Below are positions 19,785-28,320 of a stretch of 64,000 nucleotides of DNA, one piece after another; position 1 is the first letter of the stretch; every line of letters begins with the position of its first letter. Position numbers and translations under genes: made by a program. Under the pieces are notes generated by a model. It was not told where the DNA came from. It was given only the letters and a program-made list of their open reading frames with translations, and made no database searches. The DNA comes from Janthinobacterium sp. GW458P (GTDB taxonomy: Bacteria; Pseudomonadota; Gammaproteobacteria; Burkholderiales; Burkholderiaceae_D): the NCBI RefSeq assembly GCF_002127585.1, contig NZ_NEGZ01000012.1, forward strand, positions 10,157-74,156. The letters run 5' to 3'.

Positions 19785-20603
19785 TTACGGCACTTGCGGG
19801 CCTAGACATAGCGCAAACAATTGGCGCTGGCTGGCAATGCCCAGGCGTTTATACGCGCGTTTCTGGTAGGTGACGACGCTCGACGGCTGCACGCCCATGG
19901 TCTCGGCGATTTCCACGGCCGTGTGGCCTTCGATCACACCGCGCAGCACGTCGAGTTCGCGCTTGCTAAGCTGCGGGCCATGCTGGCGCAGCCGGGCCAG
20001 CATCATGGGCGAAACGCCGTGCGCGGGCTGGCCGTTCAGGCTGTAGTGGTGCCTGGCCGCATACGCGAACAGCGGCGACAGGGCTTCGATGGCGGCCACT
20101 TCGCCGGGCTGGAACTGGCCCCGGCTGCTGTCGCGGTAAAAATTGACGGACAGCCAGATGTCGGCGGCCGGCTGCACCAGCAGGGACAGGCGGTCCGAGA
20201 CATTCGGCTTTTGATAACAGACGGCGCGGTAGCCGGGATGGCGGATTTCATCGCCGGCTTGCCGGTGCAGCACGATGGCGGGATCGATTTTCACGCCTGC
20301 GGCCGGCGCGATGACGCTCTGGTTGCCGTCGAGCGCATAGTAATGGCGGGCGTAGCTGTCCGCGATATCCTGCAGGAAGCGCCCGCCGCGCCGGTCGGCC
20401 ACGGCGACCGTGCGCGGACGGTTGCCGAATTCATAGGCAAAGATCGTGCACTGGGCGATGGACGCGGCCGCGCCGGCCGTGGTCAGGATGGCGCCCGCCA
20501 TGGCATTGACGTCGGCGTGGCCGATGGCGGCAACCAGGTCCAGGGCGCGCCCCAGGTCCAGCTGCCCTTCCGCCTGCCGCCGTTCCACCCGCCAATAGCG
20601 CAT
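19785..20603 (-). CDS. LuxR-family transcriptional regulator
   Basis: 272 residues. The C-terminal 65 residues are a GerE/LuxR helix-turn-helix (LSKRELDVLRGVIEGHTAVEIAETMGV...SSVVTYQKRAYKRLGI). The N-terminal 200 residues show a PAS/GAF-like pattern but not an acyl-homoserine-lactone pocket that I can recognise, nor a receiver domain. A GGGGAG site precedes the ATG at 20603. The gene follows msrA by 18 bp, so the two are probably co-transcribed. Its targets are unknown; the dyads at 19712-19772 are candidates. Confidence 0.85.
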   Translation of the reverse strand: MRYWRVERRQAEGQLDLGRALDLVAAIGHADVNAMAGAILTTAGAAASIAQCTIFAYEFGNRPRTVAVADRRGGRFLQDIADSYARHYYALDGNQSVIAPAAGVKIDPAIVLHRQAGDEIRHPGYRAVCYQKPNVSDRLSLLVQPAADIWLSVNFYRDSSRGQFQPGEVAAIEALSPLFAYAARHHYSLNGQPAHGVSPMMLARLRQHGPQLSKRELDVLRGVIEGHTAVEIAETMGVQPSSVVTYQKRAYKRLGIASQRQLFALCLGPQVP

Positions 20604-20621
20604 GGCCGTCTCCCCTGGCGA

Positions 20622-21131
20622 TTATTGTTGACGCTGCGGCAAGACCCAGTCCGGCCGGATGTAATGACAGGTGTAGCCGTGCGGCAAGCGCTGCAGATAA
20701 TCCTGATGCTCGGGTTCCGCCTGCCAGAACGGGCCGGCCGGCGCCACCTGCGTCACCACCTTGCCGGGCCACAGGCCCGAGGCGTCGACGTCGCGGATGG
20801 TTTCTTCGGCCACCAGCCGCTGTGCTTCGCTGGTGTAAAAGATGGCCGAGCGGTAGCTGGTGCCGCGGTCGTTGCCCTGGCGGTCTTCCGTGCTGGGGTC
20901 GTGGATCTGGAAGAAAAATTCCAGGATCTTGCGGTAGCTGATGGCGGTCGGGTCGAAGATGATCTCGATCGCTTCCGCATGCGTGCCGTGGTTGCGGTAG
21001 GTGGCGTTGGCCACGTCGCCGCCGCTGTAGCCCACGCGCGTGGCGAGCACGCCCGGATAGCGGCGCAGCAGGTCTTGCACGCCCCAGAAGCAGCCGCCGG
21101 CCAGGATCGCGGTTTCCTTGTCTTTTGTCAT
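20622..21131 (-). CDS. msrA: peptide-methionine (S)-S-oxide reductase MsrA
   Basis: I start at 21131 because AAGGA lies nine bases before that ATG; a second ATG at 21140 sits directly on the ribosome site. 169 residues. The catalytic cysteine is C14 in LAGGCFWG, followed by VGYSGG and the [10 protein letters not shown] motif typical of MsrA. It reduces the S epimer of methionine sulfoxide in proteins using thioredoxin. No MsrB domain is fused. No resolving CxxC is obvious at the C-terminus, which ends in a Gln-rich tail, so recycling may be direct or through the few remaining cysteines. Confidence 0.95.
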   Translation of the reverse strand: MTKDKETAILAGGCFWGVQDLLRRYPGVLATRVGYSGGDVANATYRNHGTHAEAIEIIFDPTAISYRKILEFFFQIHDPSTEDRQGNDRGTSYRSAIFYTSEAQRLVAEETIRDVDASGLWPGKVVTQVAPAGPFWQAEPEHQDYLQRLPHGYTCHYIRPDWVLPQRQQ

Positions 21132-21197
21132 ATTGATCATTCCTTGATCTGAGATACTGGTATGTATCGTCCATCTTACCCTGTCGCGCGGTTTTCT

Positions 21198-22541
21198 TCA
21201 GCGGGCCAGCAGGCGCTTGAGCTGCGCCGCCTGGTAGGCGCCGATGGCGTCGTTGAACAGGCAGCGGATCAGGGGGTCGTCGACGATGTCGGCATCCATC
21301 AGTTCCGCCCGCGTAGCTTCGTCGAAGGGGCCGTCGTTGATGCGCATGTACATCGAGGTCAGCGATTCACCGAGCACCAGCGCCGCATGGCATTTCACCA
21401 GCGGCACTTCGGTGGTCCAGCCGGGCGCTTCGTTCGTCTGCGGCACGAGGTCGATCGCGTCGCCCTGCGTGCGGTAATGCAGGACGGTGGCGGCGCCGTC
21501 ATGGCCGTACAGGGCCAGCCGCCACAGGCGCGGTTGCTGGAAGTAGCTGTCGTCGGGCAGTTCCATGTCGCGGTAGCGCTCAAGCAAACCATTGCGGCAG
21601 AAATCGAGCGCCAGCGCCGCGTCGGCATCGTTCAAGGGCGCGAAACGCCGGGCGATGTCCGCCGTGGCGGGCGCAAGCGCCTCGGGGCGGTAGTCGAAAT
21701 CCACGTCCTGCGGTCCGACGGGTATCACCCAGGGCAAGGGTTCGGCGCGACTCGCCCCGTGCGCATCGAGCAGCACGGCCGTCGACGGATCGAGGCGGAA
21801 GATGTGCGCGTCCGGCAGCGCGCCGCCGATTTCATCGGCAAAGCGGCGGTAAGTGATCGGGAACATCGCGTGGTTGTACCAGGACCAGTCTTCCTGCACG
21901 AACTGGCAGGAACTGGGCACCAGGTAACGGGGCGCCAGCGCGCGCAGCTGCGCCACCCAGTCGTCGGGCAGCTCGACCGGGCCAGGCTGCGCCAGCGACG
22001 GCGCGATGACGGCGATCTCGCGCATGGTCTGGAACGGCCACAGGACCATGTCCCAGGGCGCGAAGGCGGCCAGCTGCGCCAACGTCTCGGGGCCGATCCA
22101 GGAATCGACGACATTGAGCACGTTCAAGCCGGCGGCGCGCACCTGGAACAGCGAGTCGACATCGTCGTCCAGCGCCCGGCGCGGGATCACCTCGATGGCG
22201 CCCACGCGCACGGGCACGTCGACGTGCAGGCGCTGTACCTGCGTAAAACCGAGCGCGCGGATCATCGCGAACAGTTCGTCGAAGACGCAGTACAGATAGA
22301 TGGGCGTGGCGCGGTCGAGCGCATCGAGGCTGTCGAGCGAGCAGTGGTCGTCGTGGAAATGCGAAATGAAGACGGCGTCCCAGCGCAGCCGGCGCACGGC
22401 GTCGAGGTCGAAGCGCACGGGCGGGAAGGCGTGGCAGTTGCGGCTGAACGGATTTTCGACGATGGGGTCGAAGGCGATGGCCGTGCCGTCGCATTCGAAG
22501 ACATAGCCGGCGTGCAGGATGCGGGAGATTTTCAGGGGCAT
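21198..22541 (-). CDS. metallo-beta-lactamase-fold hydrolase
   Basis: 447 residues from the ATG at 22541 (MPLKISRILHAGYVFECDG); an upstream in-frame start at 22601 is less likely. Metal motif H61-F-H63-D-D65-H66 (SHFHDDH) identifies the MBL superfamily, in the UlaG/Lactonase_B_2-like branch with its compact N-terminal half. The C-terminal half (from about residue 260) is an extra region with no family that I know. It is predicted to be cytoplasmic. Substrate unknown. The stop is about 70 bp from msrA, and hemB ends 66 bp upstream, all on the same strand. Confidence 0.82.
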   Translation of the reverse strand: MPLKISRILHAGYVFECDGTAIAFDPIVENPFSRNCHAFPPVRFDLDAVRRLRWDAVFISHFHDDHCSLDSLDALDRATPIYLYCVFDELFAMIRALGFTQVQRLHVDVPVRVGAIEVIPRRALDDDVDSLFQVRAAGLNVLNVVDSWIGPETLAQLAAFAPWDMVLWPFQTMREIAVIAPSLAQPGPVELPDDWVAQLRALAPRYLVPSSCQFVQEDWSWYNHAMFPITYRRFADEIGGALPDAHIFRLDPSTAVLLDAHGASRAEPLPWVIPVGPQDVDFDYRPEALAPATADIARRFAPLNDADAALALDFCRNGLLERYRDMELPDDSYFQQPRLWRLALYGHDGAATVLHYRTQGDAIDLVPQTNEAPGWTTEVPLVKCHAALVLGESLTSMYMRINDGPFDEATRAELMDADIVDDPLIRCLFNDAIGAYQAAQLKRLLAR

Positions 22542-22607
22542 AAGCTGATTCAGGTTGGGCAGCGCGCCATGATAGCTGAAAAGGCGCCTGCCCTGCCCCA
22601 TGCAGAA

Positions 22608-23582
22608 TTAGTACGGATTATTCAACACATCCATCGCAAAATACGTAAAGATCATGTCCGCGCCCGCGCGCTTGATGGCGCCCAGGGTTTCCTGCACCAC
22701 GCGGCGCTCGTCGATGGCGCCGGCCTGCGCGGCGAACTTGATCATCGCGTATTCGCCGCTGACCTGGTAGGCGCCGATCGGCAGGCGCGTCACTTCGCGC
22801 AGGTCGCGGATGATGTCCAGGTAGGCGCCGGCCGGCTTGACCATCAGCGCATCGGCGCCCTCGGCTTCGTCGATCAGCGACTCGCGCACCGCTTCGCGGC
22901 GGTTCATCGGGTCCATCTGGTAAGTCTTGCGGTCGCCTTTGAGGGTGCTGCCGGCCGCGTCGCGGAACGGGCCGTACAGGCCGGAGGCGAACTTGGTGGA
23001 ATACGCCATCACGGGCGTGTCGTGGAAGCCGGCCGCATCTAACGCGCTGCGGATCGCCGCCACCTGGCCGTCCATGGCGGCCGACGGCGCGATGATGTCG
23101 GCGCCCGCCTGGGCCGCGATGACGGCCTGCTTGCCCAGGTTCAGCACCGTGCTGTCATTGTCAACCGTGTCGCCGTGCAGGATGCCGCAATGGCCGTGGT
23201 CCGTGTATTCGCAGAAGCAGGTGTCGGACATGACCACCATTTCCGGCACGGCGTCCTTGATAATGCGCGACATGCGCGCCACCAGGCCGTCCGGGTTCAG
23301 CGTATCGCTGCCGTGGCTGTCCTTGTGATGCGAAATGCCGAAGGTCATGACGGAGCGCAAACCGGCGCGCGCATAGCGTTCGACTTCCTGCGCCAGCTTC
23401 GCTTCGGGTATGCGGCGCACGCCGGGCATGGAGGTGATGTCGATGAAATCGCTGGAACCTTCGTCGACGAAGATCGGCAGGACCAGGTCGCGCGGGTTGA
23501 TCTCGGTTTCGCGGAACAGCTCGCGCAGTTGCGGGGTCGCGCGCAGGCGGCGCATGCGCGAAGTGGGGAATTGTGCTGGCAT
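22608..23582 (-). CDS. hemB: delta-aminolevulinic acid dehydratase (porphobilinogen synthase)
   Basis: 324 residues, full length. The two active-site lysines are present: K197 ([13 protein letters not shown]) and the Schiff-base K249 ([12 protein letters not shown]). Zinc cysteines C122, C124 and C132 are in [12 protein letters not shown], so this is the zinc-type enzyme. It joins two 5-aminolevulinates into porphobilinogen, the second step of haem and sirohaem synthesis, in the cytoplasm. No other haem gene is adjacent. Confidence 0.97.
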   Translation of the reverse strand: MPAQFPTSRMRRLRATPQLRELFRETEINPRDLVLPIFVDEGSSDFIDITSMPGVRRIPEAKLAQEVERYARAGLRSVMTFGISHHKDSHGSDTLNPDGLVARMSRIIKDAVPEMVVMSDTCFCEYTDHGHCGILHGDTVDNDSTVLNLGKQAVIAAQAGADIIAPSAAMDGQVAAIRSALDAAGFHDTPVMAYSTKFASGLYGPFRDAAGSTLKGDRKTYQMDPMNRREAVRESLIDEAEGADALMVKPAGAYLDIIRDLREVTRLPIGAYQVSGEYAMIKFAAQAGAIDERRVVQETLGAIKRAGADMIFTYFAMDVLNNPY

Positions 23583-23694
23583 GGGATGACTGGCTTCAGG
23601 TTAACAACGCCGATCAGTATACGCCCATCGCGCCGCTTGCGCCGGGCCGCCTGGCAAAAAAGCTGCGCAAGTCAAAAAAGGCCGTCCTGCGCCT

Positions 23695-24594
23695 TCATTG
23701 CGGCTGCAACAGGGCCGCCACTTGCCAGCGCATGTCCGCCGCCAGTTGCACCAGCATGGCGCCGCGGCGGCGCGCGTCGGCCCGCTTTTTCGACGGCACC
23801 AGCTCCAGGTCCGGCATGCGGCAAGGGGTGCACGGCAGGCGGTAATTGCCGTCGCCGGCAGGCTGCGCATGCAGTTCCTGCCACGCCAGGTCGTAATCGC
23901 AGGAGATGTGGCGGCGCCGGCGCCAGTTCAGCGCGATGCGGTTGGCATTGCTGACCAGCCCCAGGTGGCTGCAGCCGAAGAAATCGCCGAGGTCGCGCAA
24001 GGCCGCCACCATCAGGTTTTTCGGCCGGCAGCCGTGCAGCGCCCGCGTGGCCTCCTTCACGGCCTGCGCGCCCGCCAGCGAGCGCAAGCCCTGCAGCGCG
24101 CCCAGTGCGATGGCCGCGCCGCCGGGCTGGGGCCGGAACAGGAAGCTGGCCAGGTACAGCGACACGCCGTCGCGCGTCAGGCGCAGGCACAGGTCGCCCT
24201 CGCGGTGGCTGTCGTGGATGGCCGTCAGCTGCAGGCGGTAGGTGGCGCCATCCTTGCCCTCGATGGCGGCCAGCACCAGCGCGCGCCGCGCCGCGTATTC
24301 CACCAGCGGCCGCGCGCCGGCCTGCCACAGGAAGCGGTAATGCCCGCGCAGCAGGTCCACCCTCGCGGCGCAGCCGAACTGCCGGCTCGCATAGGGACGG
24401 TAGATCTTGTATAGCAGGCTGGGATGGGCTTGCGCCAGCGCCGCCATGCCCGGCGTGCCGGCGATGAACGCCTGCCAGCGCGCGCGCTGCACGGGAAAGA
24501 CGATGGCGCCCAGCGCGGCCTTGAGGCGGTGGCCATGCTGGCGCAGTGCCGGCTGCTGCGGCGCGGCGTCGCCGGTGGCGGTAAAAGTATGCAT
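23695..24594 (-). CDS. VirK/YbjX-family protein (DUF535)
   Basis: 299 residues. The segments HPSLLYKIYRPYASRQF near residue 58 and LTAIHDSHREGDLCLRLT, followed by SFLFRP, ALGALQG and the HLGLVSNANRI stretch, match DUF535, the VirK/YbjX family. Members are cytoplasmic proteins linked to envelope stress, antimicrobial-peptide resistance and virulence-factor localisation in enterics; the molecular activity is unknown. It stands alone, with 112 bp to hemB on one side and 185 bp to the sensor kinase on the other. Confidence 0.82.
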   Translation of the reverse strand: MHTFTATGDAAPQQPALRQHGHRLKAALGAIVFPVQRARWQAFIAGTPGMAALAQAHPSLLYKIYRPYASRQFGCAARVDLLRGHYRFLWQAGARPLVEYAARRALVLAAIEGKDGATYRLQLTAIHDSHREGDLCLRLTRDGVSLYLASFLFRPQPGGAAIALGALQGLRSLAGAQAVKEATRALHGCRPKNLMVAALRDLGDFFGCSHLGLVSNANRIALNWRRRRHISCDYDLAWQELHAQPAGDGNYRLPCTPCRMPDLELVPSKKRADARRRGAMLVQLAADMRWQVAALLQPQ

Positions 24595-24779
24595 GCGAAC
24601 GGCTCTACAACGGGACTGGGCGAACGGGACGCGGCAGCGGCCGCGGGCAGCCCGGCGCAGGCGCCGGCACGCATGCCGCGGCTCTGGCCGGGTAGAGCGG
24701 ATGATAGGGGGAGGCTAAAACAAAGGGGGTTACAAGTTGGTAATGTGCCGATACGCCACGCCGGCCTGACAGCGGCGCC

Positions 24780-26138
24780 TTAGCGCAGCAGCCGCAAGCG
24801 CAGGCGCAAGCCCGGCGCCGCATCCTCGATCTCCAGGCTGCCGCCATGCAGGGCCGCGATGGCCGCCACGATGGACAGGCCCAGCCCATTTCCGGGCAGG
24901 TGGCGGCTCTTGTCGAGGCGATAGAAGCGCTGCGTAAGCTTCGGCAATTCCTCCGGCGGCACGCCGGGGCCATTGTCGCGCACGGCCAGCCAGCTGCCCT
25001 GCGCATCGCTGCCGGCCGACACTTCCACCGTGGCGCCCTGCCCCGCATACTTGATGGCGTTGTCGACCAGGCTGGCCAGGGCGCTGCCCAGCAGGTTGCG
25101 GTCGCCGCGCGCCGGCACGTCGTCGCCATACATCTGCACCAGCAGCACGCCTTGCTCGTCGGCCGTCGCCTCGTACATTTCCACGATGTCGGCGCCGATC
25201 TGATGCAGGTCAATGTCATCGAAATTCTCGGGACGCATGCCCGATTCGGCCGCCGCGATCTGCAGCAGCTTGTCGAACACGCGCGTCAGGTCGTCGATAT
25301 CGTCGATGGCCGCCTGCGCGGCGCCCTCATAGCCCGCCACGGTCTGCTGCTGGCGCAAGGCGCCATCGAGCTTGTTGCGGATGCGTCCCAGCGGCGTGCG
25401 CAAGTCGTGCGCGATGGCGTTCGACACGTGGCGCACGCCGTCCATCAGGTGTTCGATGCGGTCGAGCATGCGGTTGATGTCACGGCTGAGCAAGCCGAAT
25501 TCATCTTCGCTGGAAACGGGGATGCGCCGGCTCAGGTCGCCGGCCTCGATTTCGCCGGCCGTGCGGCGGATCTGGCCGATGCGCGCCTCGAGCTGGCGGC
25601 GGAACAGCCAGGCGCCCGCCACGGCCAGCAGCACGGCGGCGCCGCCGCCAAAGGACAGCGAACGCAGTACCAGGGTGCGGATCGACTCGCCCTCCTCCAT
25701 GTCGCGCCCGACGAACAGGCGCGCGCCGCCATCGAGGCCGCGGATCAGCAGGCGCGCCGGCACGCGACGTCCCTCGCGCGTGACGTCGCGGTGCAGCAGC
25801 TGGCCCACGGGACTGGCCGCGTCGGGCCAGGCCGACAGGTTGCCGGCCACGCGGCGGCCGTCGGCGCCGACGAGCAGAAAAATCTCCGTGTCGCTGTCCG
25901 TGCGGTCCGTCAGCAAATGGGCGATTTCGGCCGCCGTGCGCGTGCTGTCGGCGGGCTGGTACAGGGCGGCCAGGCGCTCGGACAGCAGCACCAGCTTGCG
26001 GTCCACGCTGCGATCGAGCACGCCGATGGTGCCGAAATAGAAGACGCCGCAGACGACGGCGATCGACAGCGCCACCAGCACGCCATAGCCGAGCGCCAGA
26101 CGCGCCGCGATGGAACGGTGCAGGTTACGCACCGTCAA
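24780..26138 (-). CDS. sensor histidine kinase of an OmpR-type two-component system
   Basis: 452 residues from a TTG at 26138 (GTG at 26132 is the alternative); the start overlaps the response-regulator stop by 14 bases. Two membrane helices (about 15-37 and 158-178) flank a 120-residue periplasmic sensor region. A HAMP domain (180-232) follows, then HisKA with the phospho-accepting H244 (AIAHDLRTPLGRIRN) and a HATPase_c domain with DNGPGV and GLGLSIVAAI motifs. It phosphorylates the regulator encoded just before it. The signal is unknown. Confidence 0.93.
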   Translation of the reverse strand: MTVRNLHRSIAARLALGYGVLVALSIAVVCGVFYFGTIGVLDRSVDRKLVLLSERLAALYQPADSTRTAAEIAHLLTDRTDSDTEIFLLVGADGRRVAGNLSAWPDAASPVGQLLHRDVTREGRRVPARLLIRGLDGGARLFVGRDMEEGESIRTLVLRSLSFGGGAAVLLAVAGAWLFRRQLEARIGQIRRTAGEIEAGDLSRRIPVSSEDEFGLLSRDINRMLDRIEHLMDGVRHVSNAIAHDLRTPLGRIRNKLDGALRQQQTVAGYEGAAQAAIDDIDDLTRVFDKLLQIAAAESGMRPENFDDIDLHQIGADIVEMYEATADEQGVLLVQMYGDDVPARGDRNLLGSALASLVDNAIKYAGQGATVEVSAGSDAQGSWLAVRDNGPGVPPEELPKLTQRFYRLDKSRHLPGNGLGLSIVAAIAALHGGSLEIEDAAPGLRLRLRLLR

Positions 26139-26811
26139 GCACGCCCAGGGTATAGCCGACGCCGCGCACCGTGTGGATCAGCGGCGGCGAAAATTCCTTG
26201 TCGACCTTGTTGCGCAAGCGGCTCACCTGCACGTCGATGACGTTCGTCTGCGGGTCGAAATGGTAGTCCCACACGGCTTCGAGCAGCATGGCGCGCGTGA
26301 CGGACTGGCCCTGGTGGCGCATCAGGTATTCGAGCAGGCGAAATTCGCGCGGCTGCAGGGCGATTTGCCGGCTGGCGCGCGTCACGCGCATGGTGCGCAT
26401 GTCGAGCACCAGGTCGGCCACCTGCAGCTGCGTCGATTCGGGCACGGGCGCGGCGCGCCGCAGCAGCGCCTCGATGCGCGCCAGCAGTTCGGCGATGGCG
26501 AACGGTTTCGACAGGTAGTCGTCGCCGCCGCTGCGCAGGCCGCGCACGCGCTCGTCGACGCTGGACAGGGCCGACAGCACCAGCACGGGCGTGTTGCGGC
26601 CCATGCCGCGCAGGCGCGCAACGATGGCCAGGCCGTCGATCTCGCCGGGCAGCAGGCGGTCGAGCACCAGCGCATCCCAGTCTTCGCCGCAGGCCAGGCG
26701 CATGCCGTCGATGCCGTTGTCGCAGGCCGTGACGTCGTGGCCCGCCTCGCGCAGGCCGGCGCAAATGTAGCGGGAGGTTTCAGCTTCGTCTTCGATGACC
26801 AGGCAGCGCAC
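26125..26811 (-). CDS. OmpR-family response regulator
   Basis: 228 residues from a GTG with AAGGA six bases upstream. A receiver domain (1-115) carries the acidic pair E7/D8, phospho-acceptor D51 (ALVLDRLLPG) and the conserved lysine in YLSKPF. A winged-helix DNA-binding domain follows (about 130-225) with LQPREFRLLEYLMRH and VIDVQVSRLRNKVD. It is the partner of the overlapping kinase gene. Nearby envelope genes (VirK-like, DUF481) are possible targets, but no operator is visible. Confidence 0.95.
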   Translation of the reverse strand: MRCLVIEDEAETSRYICAGLREAGHDVTACDNGIDGMRLACGEDWDALVLDRLLPGEIDGLAIVARLRGMGRNTPVLVLSALSSVDERVRGLRSGGDDYLSKPFAIAELLARIEALLRRAAPVPESTQLQVADLVLDMRTMRVTRASRQIALQPREFRLLEYLMRHQGQSVTRAMLLEAVWDYHFDPQTNVIDVQVSRLRNKVDKEFSPPLIHTVRGVGYTLGVLDGA

Positions 26812-26889
26812 GGGAATTCCTTGTAAAAATCAGGGCAGCAAATACGCGCAGCATACGCCAGGCGCGGCCCACTTGCCAGTCCCTCCCCG

Positions 26890-26910
26890 CAGGCGCCGAC
26901 GCGGCGCCTG
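26890..26910. terminator. GC-rich hairpin after the hypothetical exported-protein gene
   Basis: A 9-bp perfect stem CAGGCGCCG with loop ACG lies 5 bases beyond the minus-strand stop at 26915. It has the right place for a terminator, but no T-run follows on the minus strand, so intrinsic termination is weakly supported. Confidence 0.4.
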
Positions 26911-26914
26911 GCGC

Positions 26915-27313
26915 CTAATTGCATTTCCCCCGCAGTTTGGCGATCGCCACGAAGGGCAAGGCATACACGCCGCCGATGCCAATCGGGCCGATGCTGGTGG
27001 GCTGGCGCTTCAAGCCGTCCGGATGCAGGCAGTCGGGCACTTTCGCCTCGGCGAAGGCGGCGGCGAACTGCTCGTACTTTCTGTCGGCGCGTATCGTCAC
27101 CTGCTGCATCTGCGGCTGCGGCAGCGCATCGCGCGCCTGCGCCTCTTCCGCCAGCACGGCGCGCACGGCGTCGCGTATCATCGATTGCGTCAGTTGCGGT
27201 CCCGGTCCCGGTGCCGCTCCCGGCGTCGTCTCCGGCGCCTGCGCCCCGGCTTGCGCCGCCGCGCACAGCCACGCCACAGTGACCAGCTTGCAAGCTATTT
27301 TCATCGTCTTCAT
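26915..27313 (-). CDS. hypothetical exported protein with a Cys pair
   Basis: 132 residues from the ATG at 27313; ATGs at 27304 and 27343 are also possible. A signal peptide ends at Ala-Gly-Ala-Gln-Ala near residue 26, followed by a Pro/Gly-rich linker, a helix (40-65) and a C-terminal region with C95 (VPDCLHPDG) and C131 next to the C-terminus, which may form a disulphide. The motif SIGPIGIGGVYALPFV between them looks conserved in type. It is divergent from the DUF481 gene across about 230 bp. Function unknown. Confidence 0.65.
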   Translation of the reverse strand: MKTMKIACKLVTVAWLCAAAQAGAQAPETTPGAAPGPGPQLTQSMIRDAVRAVLAEEAQARDALPQPQMQQVTIRADRKYEQFAAAFAEAKVPDCLHPDGLKRQPTSIGPIGIGGVYALPFVAIAKLRGKCN

Positions 27314-27542
27314 CCACGCATGCCAAGTTTGCAATATTTCCATCAATATAGCAGGATTCGCGCGCGCCGGGGCGTGCGGCGAACGACGGCAGGGTCGGGT
27401 ACAATACAGCCTCGACAATGTTTGGCCGCGCACGCGCGCCCCTGCCACAGGCGCCGCACGGCTTGCCGCGGCCTGCATATCCACCACTGCCACTAACGAA
27501 CAGCAGGCACGCCCGGCGCGCGCCACAGACAGACACACTGCC

Positions 27543-28319
27543 ATGAAATCGACCCACTCTCTCGCACTGGCGCTGGCCATGGCCACCGCATGCGGCAGCG
27601 CCGCTGCCGCAGACTCCAAACAAAGCATGCTGTTCGATGAAATCCCCATCGGCAGCTGGAGCACTTCCGCCGAACTGGGCGCCATCACCACCTCGGGCAA
27701 CACGGTCGGCACCTCCGTCACCGGCAAGATCGACGCGCGCCAGGAACTCGACGACTGGAGCAACCAGTACATCTTCAGCGGCTACTTCAAGGAAGATGAA
27801 ACGACGAACGACGAGGGACAAAAGATCCGCGAACGCTCGGCCGAGCGCTTTTCCGCCTCCGCCAAGGCCGCCTACAAGCTGATGGCCGACCATGAAAAAC
27901 TGTTCGTGCTGGCCTCGCACGTGAACGACAAGTTCGGCGCCTACACCAAGTACTCGACCCTGGCCGTCGGTCACGGCTCGCGCTGGTACCAGTCCAGCGA
28001 CAAGAGCGTCGACGTGGAAGTCGGTCCAGGCTACTTCAGCGGCACCAACGATGCGGGCGAATCGGAACACGGCCTGACGGTGCGCGGCGCGGCCGCCATG
28101 AAGTGGAAGATCAGCCAGTCGGCCATGTTCACCCAGACGGTCAGCGTGGAACGGGGCACCTCGAACACCCACTCGATCGCCGAAACGGCCCTGAGCACGA
28201 AAATCAACGGCACCATGCAGATGAAGGCCGCCTTCAGCGCCCGCAACGACACGCGCGTGCCCGATGACAAGAAGAACACGGATACGCAAACCTCGCTGAC
28301 CCTGGTTTACTCCTTCTGA
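27543..28319 (+). CDS. DUF481 (YdiY-like) outer-membrane protein
   Basis: 258 residues. A signal peptide ends near residue 22 (GSAAAA). The body alternates beta-strands of polar and aromatic residues, and it ends in the outer-membrane signature aromatic strand LTLVYSF. SAELGAITTSGNT near the start is the usual DUF481 opening. DUF481/YdiY proteins are small beta-barrels induced by acid or salt in enterics; the function is not known. The lipase-like lipoprotein gene begins one base after its stop, so the two are one operon. Confidence 0.88.
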   Translation: MKSTHSLALALAMATACGSAAAADSKQSMLFDEIPIGSWSTSAELGAITTSGNTVGTSVTGKIDARQELDDWSNQYIFSGYFKEDETTNDEGQKIRERSAERFSASAKAAYKLMADHEKLFVLASHVNDKFGAYTKYSTLAVGHGSRWYQSSDKSVDVEVGPGYFSGTNDAGESEHGLTVRGAAAMKWKISQSAMFTQTVSVERGTSNTHSIAETALSTKINGTMQMKAAFSARNDTRVPDDKKNTDTQTSLTLVYSF

Positions 28320-28320
28320 G

